A stretch of 5,644 nt of DNA from an uncultured Rhodospirillales bacterium (GTDB lineage Bacteria > Pseudomonadota > Alphaproteobacteria > Rhodospirillales > 2-02-FULL-58-16), in NCBI GenBank assembly GCA_913053795.1, contig CAJXGZ010000160.1, positions 1-5,644 on the forward strand, in the 5' to 3' direction. Below the pieces are notes generated by a model that was not told the DNA's origin, ran no database searches, and saw only the letters and a program-made list of their open reading frames with translations. This document shows, piece after piece, positions 1-4,850 of the stretch; position 1 is the first letter of the stretch, and each line of letters starts with the position of its first letter. Made by a program: the position numbers and the translations under genes.

Positions 1-66
1 ACCTTCCCCCGCCTCTCACCGGTTCCAAGGGCCTCAATAACTCCTGTGGCCTTTGGCGGGGGATTT

Positions 67-87
67 TAAGGGGGCGAGGCCCCCTTA
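67..87 (-). terminator. GC-rich hairpin downstream of the TPR gene, possible terminator
   Basis: A perfect 8-bp inverted repeat (67-74 pairing with 80-87, five G:C pairs plus three A/T pairs) with a 5-base loop lies 15 bases past the stop codon of the minus-strand TPR gene. Position and stability fit a transcript-ending hairpin. On the minus strand, however, the stem is followed by A's and C's rather than a T-run, so it is not a textbook intrinsic terminator. It could instead stabilise the mRNA 3' end or act with Rho. Bases 1-66 to its left hold no gene I can support. Confidence 0.35.
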
Positions 88-102
88 TGGGCGCCGACTT
101 GC

Positions 103-870
103 CTACTTCCCCTTCACGTCCATCATTTCCAGGTTGGTTTGGGCGGCCTTGGCGGCGGGGGCGTCGGGGAGGGCTTTGAGGATCTTGAGCCAGTCGGCGC
201 GGGCGCCGTTGTCGTCGCCCTTGAGGCGGCGGATGATGCCGCGCTCCAAAAGGCCCTCCGGGTGCAGAGGGTCGATGATCAGCGCATGGTTGGCGTCCAG
301 ATCGGCGGCCTTCAGGTTTTTGAGAAAACGCTGGGTGCTGGCCCGAAAGACAAAAGCGTCGGCCGATTGCGGGTTGGCCTCAATGGCCAGGTTCAAATCC
401 TTGAGCGCTTTCTTGTAATCGGCCAGGGCGGCCCGCGCCGTCGCCCGGTCCACCAGCAGGGTGTGGCTTTGGGGGTTGAGTTTAAGCGCCGCCGTCGCCG
501 CCGCTTCGGCGCGCCCCGGATTGGCGTCCATCAGCCAGGCTTGCGAGGCCTGCCCCAGCAGTTCGGCCCTGAACAGGGGTTTTTCCTTGATTTCCCGGGC
601 CAAATTCTCGAAGCGCTTGGCCGCCTCGTTGAAATTCCCGAGGCCCATCAGGGACGCCGCGACGCAGTGCTTGGCCGCCGCGCCGCCGCCCATGTCGCGC
701 CAGGACATGGCCTGTTCGAAGGCCTTCTCAGGCGCGGTCTTGGCCAGATTCATGCAGGCGGCGTATTGGGCCGCCGGCCCGGCGTTCTGGTCCGCCTGCT
801 CGGCCGTTTTCTGGGCCATGGCCGGAGCGGCCAGCAGCAATAGCGCAAAAATCAACATTCTTGCGGTCAT
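103..870 (-). CDS. Exported tetratricopeptide-repeat (TPR) protein
   Basis: 255-residue protein, predicted to be exported and to act in the periplasm as a protein-interaction scaffold. Residues 1-19 form a typical signal peptide: R4, a hydrophobic core (LIFALLLLAA) and an A-M-A signal peptidase I site before Q20. The mature part is almost entirely helical TPR units at roughly 66-95, 101-134, 135-168, 169-202 and 203-236. Several have the usual end signature (ALKLNPQS, AIEANPQS, ALIIDPLH). C39 and C69 are the only cysteines of the mature chain and could form a disulfide. The ATG at 870 is preferred because an AGGAG (881-885, complement) sits 10 bases upstream; the next Met (residue 5) would be too far from it. 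The gene is divergent from the SDR gene and appears monocistronic in the window. TPR proteins cannot be given a partner from sequence alone, so the specific role is unknown. Confidence 0.92.
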   Translation of the reverse strand: MTARMLIFALLLLAAPAMAQKTAEQADQNAGPAAQYAACMNLAKTAPEKAFEQAMSWRDMGGGAAAKHCVAASLMGLGNFNEAAKRFENLAREIKEKPLFRAELLGQASQAWLMDANPGRAEAAATAALKLNPQSHTLLVDRATARAALADYKKALKDLNLAIEANPQSADAFVFRASTQRFLKNLKAADLDANHALIIDPLHPEGLLERGIIRRLKGDDNGARADWLKILKALPDAPAAKAAQTNLEMMDVKGK

Positions 871-929
871 GGTCTTGTGTCTCCTATAGAGTCAGGCTTC
901 CTTTCTACGCCTGCAAGGCTTGAGAAATA
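871..929. promoter_or_regulatory. Divergent intergenic region with short inverted repeats
   Basis: These 59 bases separate the starts of the divergent TPR and SDR genes, so promoters for both must lie here or inside the opposing genes. It contains an inverted repeat CAGGC (893-897) / GCCTG (909-913) with an 11-base spacer, and next to it the short palindrome GCCTGCAAGGC (909-919). These could be an operator, but the arms are only 4-5 bp and could be chance. TTGCAG on the minus strand (complement of 911-916) resembles a -35 box, but no good -10 box follows at 16-18 bases. I therefore do not assign individual promoters. Confidence 0.4.
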
Positions 930-1823
930 ATGAACGAAAAAAAGCCGCGTCTATTTTGTTTTGGATTGGGCTACAGCGCCAGGGTTTTGGCGGCTCGGTT
1001 AATGGAAAAAGGCTGGACCGTCGCCGGGACCTGCCGCGACGCGGCCAGCCTAAGCCAACTGGAAGGGTCGGCAATCGAGGCTTTCCTGTTCGACGGCGCC
1101 CATCCCTTGGCCGACGCCGGCAAAGCCCTGGAAGGCGCAAGCCATGTCCTTTGCTCGATTCCCCCCGGCCCCGGCGGCGATCCGGCGCTCCGCCATCACC
1201 AGCGGGATATCCAGCGGATCGAAGGCCTGGAATGGACCGGCTATCTGTCCACCACCGGCGTCTACGGCGATACGGCTGGGCGGGTGGTGGACGAGACGGC
1301 GCCCCTCAACCCCACCTCCGAGCGCGGCCGTCAACGGGTGGCGGCGGAAAAGCAGTGGCTGGCTCTGGCAAAGGAGGGGCTGGCGGCGCCTGGCGCGGCG
1401 GCCCATATTTTCCGCCTTTCCGGAATCTACGGGCCGGGGAGCAGCATGCTGGACAGGGTGCGCGACGGAACCGCCAAGCGCATCGACAAGCCGGACTGCC
1501 TGTTTTCGCGCATTCATGTGGCGGATATCGCCAATGTGGTCATGGCCTCCATGGCGCGGCCCAACCCCGGCGCCGTCTACAATCTGGCCGACGACGCGCC
1601 GGCCACGGCCTCGGAGGTGACGGCGTTGGCTTGTGAATTGCTGGGCGCAGCGCCGCCGCCGCTTGTTCCCTTCGATGAAGCGGCCAAGGAGATGTCGCCC
1701 ATGGCCTTGTCCTTTTGGAAGGACAATCGCCGGGTGGACAACGCCCGCATCAAGAAGGAATTGGGCGTAAAACTGAAATATCCCGACTACCGTTCGGGCC
1801 TCAAGGCTATACTGGCGTCATGA
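930..1823 (+). CDS. Atypical SDR-family NAD(P)-binding oxidoreductase (YeeZ-like)
   Basis: 297-residue Rossmann-fold protein of the extended/atypical short-chain dehydrogenase (SDR_a5, YeeZ-like) group, probably cytosolic. Visible motifs: dinucleotide-binding GLGYSA at 12-17 after the first strand; CRD at 35-37 at the end of strand 2; SIPPG at 76-80; STTGVYGD at 107-114; a VVDE motif at 119-122; RLSGIYGPG at 162-170; FSRIHVADI at 192-200; and YNLADD at 217-222. The classical SDR catalytic YxxxK is not apparent. By spacing from the A-E of the following helix, the Tyr and Lys positions are occupied by R132 and R136, so standard dehydrogenase chemistry is doubtful, as for other atypical SDRs. 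Substrate unknown. The ATG at 930 places the first strand at the right distance from the N-terminus; the ribosome-binding site is weak (AAGG at 915-918). The stop overlaps the start of the MOSC gene, implying one transcript. Confidence 0.9.
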   Translation: MNEKKPRLFCFGLGYSARVLAARLMEKGWTVAGTCRDAASLSQLEGSAIEAFLFDGAHPLADAGKALEGASHVLCSIPPGPGGDPALRHHQRDIQRIEGLEWTGYLSTTGVYGDTAGRVVDETAPLNPTSERGRQRVAAEKQWLALAKEGLAAPGAAAHIFRLSGIYGPGSSMLDRVRDGTAKRIDKPDCLFSRIHVADIANVVMASMARPNPGAVYNLADDAPATASEVTALACELLGAAPPPLVPFDEAAKEMSPMALSFWKDNRRVDNARIKKELGVKLKYPDYRSGLKAILAS

Positions 1824-2596
1824 TCAAAATCGCTCAAATCAGGCGCTATCCGGTGAAGGGGCTGAGCGCGGAATCCCTGGAGCAAGTCCAGCTTCAGCCG
1901 GGCCAAGGCGTGCCCCATGACCGCCGTTTCGCGCTGGCGCACGCCTCGGCCAAGTTCGATTTGCTGAAGCCCGAGTGGCTGCCCAAGACCTATTTCCTGA
2001 TGCTTAAGCGCGATCAGCGCCTGGCCACCCTTGAAACCTCATTTGACGAGGAAAGCGGCGTATTGAGCGTTTACAGGAACGGCGAGCAAATGGCGCGGGG
2101 CGACTTGACCGCGCCGGAGGGGCGCGCCGAAATCGAGGACTTCTTCGCCGATTACATGAAGCGCGAGGCCAAGGGCGGGCCGCGTCTTTTGGAGGCGCCG
2201 CCGGACCATATGTTCTCGGACCACCGCAACCGCGTTCTGTCCTTGATCAACCCGGCGTCCATCGCCGAGCTGGAAAAGGTCATCGGTGCGGAAAAGGTCG
2301 TCGCCGCCCCCATAAATCCCATCCGCTTTCGTCCCAACCTGATCCTGGACGGGGCCGCCGCCTGGGCCGAATTTCAGTGGTTGGACCGGGAAATCTCCAT
2401 TGGCGGCGCGCGCCTCAAAGTCACCAAGCGCATCGACCGCTGCGCCGCCACCCACGTCGACCCGGACACCGGAAACCGCGATATGAATATCCTCAAGGCC
2501 CTGAAACAGGGCTTCGGCCATGTGGACATGGGGGTTTACGCCAAGGTGCTCCGCGGCGGCGCCGTCGCCGTTGGCGATGAACTCAAGGTATTATAG
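1820..2596 (+). CDS. MOSC-domain protein (MOSC_N plus MOSC, mARC/YcbX-like)
   Basis: 258-residue cytosolic protein with an N-terminal MOSC_N beta-barrel (RRYPVKGLSAESL, 8-20; HDRRFAL, 33-39) and a C-terminal MOSC domain (about 130-255). Conserved features are NPIRFRPNLIL (166-176), RIDRC (204-208), VDPDTGNRD (213-221) and the closing strands with RGGAVAVGDEL (245-255). In mARC and YcbX the Cys equivalent to C208 binds the molybdenum cofactor, and those enzymes reduce N-hydroxylated compounds; a similar Moco-dependent reductase or sulfur-transfer role is inferred here. No C-terminal ferredoxin domain of the YcbX type is present, so an external electron donor would be needed. The ATG at 1820 overlaps the SDR stop by four bases (ATGA). 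No good Shine-Dalgarno precedes it, consistent with translational coupling. A longer in-frame extension to 1715 lies inside the SDR gene and lacks family similarity. Confidence 0.93.
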   Translation: MIKIAQIRRYPVKGLSAESLEQVQLQPGQGVPHDRRFALAHASAKFDLLKPEWLPKTYFLMLKRDQRLATLETSFDEESGVLSVYRNGEQMARGDLTAPEGRAEIEDFFADYMKREAKGGPRLLEAPPDHMFSDHRNRVLSLINPASIAELEKVIGAEKVVAAPINPIRFRPNLILDGAAAWAEFQWLDREISIGGARLKVTKRIDRCAATHVDPDTGNRDMNILKALKQGFGHVDMGVYAKVLRGGAVAVGDELKVL

Positions 2597-2601
2597 AAAA
2601 A

Positions 2602-3093
2602 TCAGGCGGTTGCGGGATCGGCTTTATCCGTCTTATTCGCTTTTGCTTTGGTTTTTGTTGTGGCGGGCTGGGGGGCGGGCTGAGGTTCGGGCGCGCTTGC
2701 CTTTTCAACCGCAACCGGTTGGTCCGTTTTATCCGTTTTGTCCGCTTTGACTGTTTTGTTGGCGTCATCGTGTGACGGTTTTCCCTCATCCCTCCGGTTT
2801 GGATGATTGTGTTGACCTTGTCCGCTTTGCCCGCCTTGTCCGTCGCCGCCGTTGCTGGCGTGAATGATGCGGTAATAATGCTCGGCGTACTGAAAATAGC
2901 CCTCGGAGACGATGCGGTCGCCGCAGGAATAGGCGTCGCGGGCCAGGGCGAGATATTTATCGAGAATCTGCTGAGCCGTGCCGCGGATTTTATTGTCAGA
3001 GCCGGTGCTTTCCATGCTCTGATTTTTGTTTGAGTGGTTTCGTTTGCCGTTGCCGCGCGAACGCCCCCGTTTTGGATTAGGATTATGTCTCAT
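2602..3093 (-). CDS. DUF4167 domain-containing protein
   Basis: 163-residue protein of the alphaproteobacterial DUF4167 family. After a basic, Asn/Arg-rich start (MRHNPNPKRGRSRGNGKR) comes the conserved core at about 31-80, with NKIRGTAQQILDKYLALARD (34-53), the SCGDRI segment and the YFQYAEHYYRIIHA block (66-79). Residues 81-163 are low-complexity: a Gly/Gln run (GGDGQGGQSGQGQ), then a Lys/Asp/Thr/Ala/Pro tail with repeated K-A-D-K-T-D-like units, presumably disordered. Molecular function is not established; the basic N-terminus would suit RNA or DNA contact (inference). The ATG at 3093 is chosen because it gives the MR...RGRxR start usual for the family. A GTG 51 bases upstream (3144) would add 17 residues without family support. 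Only a weak GGGA precedes the ATG. It lies downstream of prmC, the usual order in the class, and converges on the MOSC gene with five bases between stops. Confidence 0.92.
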   Translation of the reverse strand: MRHNPNPKRGRSRGNGKRNHSNKNQSMESTGSDNKIRGTAQQILDKYLALARDAYSCGDRIVSEGYFQYAEHYYRIIHASNGGDGQGGQSGQGQHNHPNRRDEGKPSHDDANKTVKADKTDKTDQPVAVEKASAPEPQPAPQPATTKTKAKANKTDKADPATA

Positions 3094-3339
3094 GATTCCC
3101 GTTGTCGGTTGTTTACGTATTTTCCTTATTGACGCACACGCCACGCTACCTTCGCGGCCAGCGCGTGTTCTCTCAACTTACCCATCTTGGCGACAGCTTT
3201 GGGGAAAGGGTTAATCTTAAAAACGCCCCTCGGTGCGAAACCCTTGAGGCGCGGAACCCTCGCAGCCTCATAAGGCTACCCTCTAATGAAAAAATAGACG
3301 TGAAGCGCAAGTATTCCAACCTTTTTTTTAAATATTATT
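3094..3339. other. Intergenic region between prmC and the DUF4167 gene, hairpin-rich
   Basis: 246 bases with no convincing gene. It should hold the 5' leader and promoter of the DUF4167 gene and any end signal of prmC, both read on the minus strand. Next to the prmC stop is an AT-rich tract with a T8 run on the plus strand (about 3322-3345). The centre contains several mutually exclusive inverted repeats (see the separate hairpin entry). On the minus strand a weak imperfect hairpin (3224-3237) is followed directly by T5 (3219-3223), a poor candidate for a prmC terminator. I see no confident -35/-10 pair and do not recognise a known riboswitch. Confidence 0.4.
3206..3277. other. Overlapping alternative hairpins
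   Basis: Three inverted repeats compete for the same bases. (1) AAGGGTT 3206-3212 with AACCCTT 3239-3245, seven perfect pairs with a 26-base loop. (2) A long stem: 3242-3253 (CCTTGAGGCGCG) with 3261-3275, interrupted by a one-base (3264) and a two-base (3270-3271) bulge, with loop GAACCCT. (3) AGCCT 3264-3268 with AGGCT 3273-3277, tetraloop CATA. Structures 1 and 2 share 3242-3245, and 2 and 3 share 3264-3275, so they cannot all form together. This lies in the leader of the DUF4167 gene (minus strand) and could be an attenuator, a small RNA or a prmC 3'-end signal. Confidence 0.35.
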
Positions 3340-4221
3340 TTAAATCGCCGCCGCCGCCACGCCCACCGCCACGCATCGGGGGATTCCCGACAAATCATTC
3401 TTAATGCCAATGAGCGCCAAGCCATGCTCCTGGAGGACGTCGACAACCGGCGGCGCCTGACCTTTCCCGACCTCCAAAAAAACTTGCCCCGACGGCGCCA
3501 GCAATCCTTTTAAAAGCGGCGCAATGGCGCGGTGGCTTTCCAGCCCGTCGTCTCCGCCCGAGAGGGCGAGGCGGGGCTCAAACAGGGAAACTTCCGGCTC
3601 CAGGCCGGGAATGTCGCCCGCCGGAATATAAGGCGGATTGGCGACGATCAGGTCGAAGGACTTAGTTAGGCCCCCATTCAAATTCCCATGCCAGTTTCCT
3701 TGGACAAACTTCGCCCGGTCCGCCAGACCCAGGTCGCGGGCGTTCTTTGCGGCGACCTTGAGGGCGGCGGCGCTGATGTCGACGCCAAGCCCCCGCGCCT
3801 CTGGAAGTTCGTGAAGCAGGGCCAGCAACAGGCAGCCGCTTCCGCATCCAAGATCGAGAATAGAGGTTACGGTTTGGCGCCCCCGCGCCCAAGCCAGCGC
3901 CGCCTCGACGATGGTTTCCGAATCGGGGCGGGGAATCAGCGTATCCTTGGTGACGTGAAAAGGCAGGCTCCAGAATTCCCGGGTTTTAAGGATATGGGCC
4001 AGCGGCTCGCGCTTGGCCCGGCGCGCCGCAAACGCCTCAAGGCGCGCCGCGTCCTTGGCGCTGACGCCGGTTTCAGGGCGTCCCAGCACCGCCGCCGCGT
4101 CGACCCCGAGCACGCTCCCCACCAACAAGCGCGCCTCAAGCTTGGCCGCGGCTATGCCGGCCGACGCCAGGCGGCGGCTGACATCGTCAAAGGCGGCGCC
4201 GATAGAGTTAGATGAGGTCAT
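3340..4221 (-). CDS. prmC: Peptide chain release factor N5-glutamine methyltransferase PrmC (HemK)
   Basis: 293-residue SAM-dependent methyltransferase that methylates the Gln of the GGQ motif in release factors RF1 and RF2, speeding translation termination; cytosolic. The N-terminal helical domain (about 1-85) binds the release factor and carries REPLAHILKTREFW (71-84). The linker TLIPRPDSETIVE (94-106) matches the family IPRPETE motif. The Rossmann methyltransferase domain has ILDLGCGSGC (121-130) for SAM, VDIS (147-150), the catalytic NPPYI (195-199) that holds the target glutamine, and FEPRLALSGGDDGL (214-227). Length is normal. The last residues (GVAAAAI) come from a GCC/GCG-repeat stretch. 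The ATG at 4221 overlaps the DUF4276 stop by four bases, and no longer start is available. In related bacteria prfA normally precedes prmC with close spacing; here its place is taken by the ATPase/DUF4276 pair. Confidence 0.97.
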   Translation of the reverse strand: MTSSNSIGAAFDDVSRRLASAGIAAAKLEARLLVGSVLGVDAAAVLGRPETGVSAKDAARLEAFAARRAKREPLAHILKTREFWSLPFHVTKDTLIPRPDSETIVEAALAWARGRQTVTSILDLGCGSGCLLLALLHELPEARGLGVDISAAALKVAAKNARDLGLADRAKFVQGNWHGNLNGGLTKSFDLIVANPPYIPAGDIPGLEPEVSLFEPRLALSGGDDGLESHRAIAPLLKGLLAPSGQVFLEVGKGQAPPVVDVLQEHGLALIGIKNDLSGIPRCVAVGVAAAAI

Positions 4222-4850
4222 GCTCCTAATGCTTCGAGCTTACCGGTCCATTCGGAAAAGCGCGGGCACGCTTCACGAATGGCTCCAATGCCTATTCTCT
4301 CAAGAACTATTGGGCCGTCTACAACTTTGTCATAGTCATTAAAGAGATGTTTTAGCCGTTTGGACGGGGCCGTGGCGTTGCCGTCGTTAATGTTCTCGGC
4401 TTCGCCGCATTCCCTGAGAATAGCCCTCATTTCAGCCGTCTTCGCTGATTCAGCAAGCTCATCAGAAGCTATGTCGGGAGAAGCAAACAGTAGAGCCTCG
4501 AATTCGAATTTCTGGATGTACGGGATAAAACGATCACTCTTATAAACATCCTTTTGAAGTTTTTTCTCCAATTCCTCAACTGTTCCTCCAACTTCCCGGC
4601 CAGTCATTTCATAGAAGTCGAAAAGGGTTGTCGTGTAAGCTTCGGCATCCCCAATCAGCTTGTTCAGTTCATCAATGAGTTTCCCGTATTTGACAAAGCC
4701 CCCCCTGTTATTAGGCCCTGCGGGGTTTTCACGAGTTGTGACTGTGGTGGGAACGCAATAAACACCGGAACCTTCAAGATGAGGGGCAAGAGTCCGGGTC
4801 ACGAATTGGCGTTCTGTCGGTCCCTCGACCAACATCAGAACCCGTGTCAT
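4218..4850 (-). CDS. DUF4276 family protein, Toprim-like partner of the adjacent ATPase
   Basis: 210-residue complete member of DUF4276, a family often encoded directly after an AAA_21/OLD-like ATPase. Characteristic blocks are visible: LMLVEGPTERQFV (5-17) with acidic E9 after a hydrophobic strand; TTLFDFYEM (74-82) with D78; FIPYIQKFEFEALLF (108-122); INDGNATAPSKRL (154-166); and RIGIGAIREACPRFSEW (185-201). The E-then-D layout resembles the Toprim fold of OLD and PARIS nucleases, but the second motif reads D-F-Y, not D-x-D, so metal-dependent nuclease activity is not assured. The ATG at 4850 overlaps the ATPase stop by four bases and is served by GGAGGG 8 bases upstream, inside the ATPase gene. 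The stop overlaps the prmC start. Lower G+C (about 49%) than prmC suggests acquisition by transfer. Likely role: effector or regulator of a two-gene defence or stress system (inference). Confidence 0.93.
   Translation of the reverse strand: MTRVLMLVEGPTERQFVTRTLAPHLEGSGVYCVPTTVTTRENPAGPNNRGGFVKYGKLIDELNKLIGDAEAYTTTLFDFYEMTGREVGGTVEELEKKLQKDVYKSDRFIPYIQKFEFEALLFASPDIASDELAESAKTAEMRAILRECGEAENINDGNATAPSKRLKHLFNDYDKVVDGPIVLERIGIGAIREACPRFSEWTGKLEALGA
4223..4227 (-). promoter_or_regulatory. Shine-Dalgarno-like AGGAG too close to the prmC start
   Basis: AGGAG occurs in the last codons of the DUF4276 gene, but only one base separates it from the prmC ATG (4219-4221), much shorter than the usual 5-9. 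It is probably not a normal ribosome-binding site. prmC translation is then expected to depend on ribosomes terminating at the overlapping DUF4276 stop. Confidence 0.4.

Noticed and set aside
1..69. Short plus-strand open stretch ending in TAA at 67-69, possibly the end of a gene from the left
   Set aside because: Only 22 codons without recognisable sequence; too short to support a call.
139..843. Long plus-strand open frame opposite the TPR gene (234 codons)
   Set aside because: Gly/Arg-rich translation with no domain. It mirrors the GC-rich codons of the TPR gene, which has a signal peptide, repeats and a good ribosome-binding site.
920..1636. Alternative plus-strand frames (920-1636, 1144-1620) and a minus-strand frame (1050-1517) within the SDR gene
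   Set aside because: Arg/Pro/Gly-rich low-information translations in a GC-rich gene whose main frame has clear Rossmann and SDR motifs.
1715..1819. Upstream extension of the MOSC protein by 35 residues
   Set aside because: Lies entirely within the SDR coding end and has no family similarity; the ATG at 1820 gives the usual MOSC_N start and an ATGA overlap.
2602..2850. Short direct repeats in the DUF4167 3' half taken as a CRISPR or tandem array
   Set aside because: Repeats are imperfect, 8-10 bases long and in register with codons for a Lys/Asp/Thr-rich and Gly/Gln-rich tail, with no regular spacers.
3094..3144. GTG start at 3144 for the DUF4167 gene
   Set aside because: Adds 17 residues not typical of the family; the ATG at 3093 gives the usual basic start.
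3321..3345. T8 run and AT-rich tract read as a plus-strand intrinsic terminator
   Set aside because: No plus-strand gene lies upstream in this region and no stable stem directly precedes the T-run; on the minus strand it is an A-run.
3688..4215. Plus-strand open frame (175 codons) opposite prmC
   Set aside because: No recognisable domain; shadow of the strongly conserved prmC frame.
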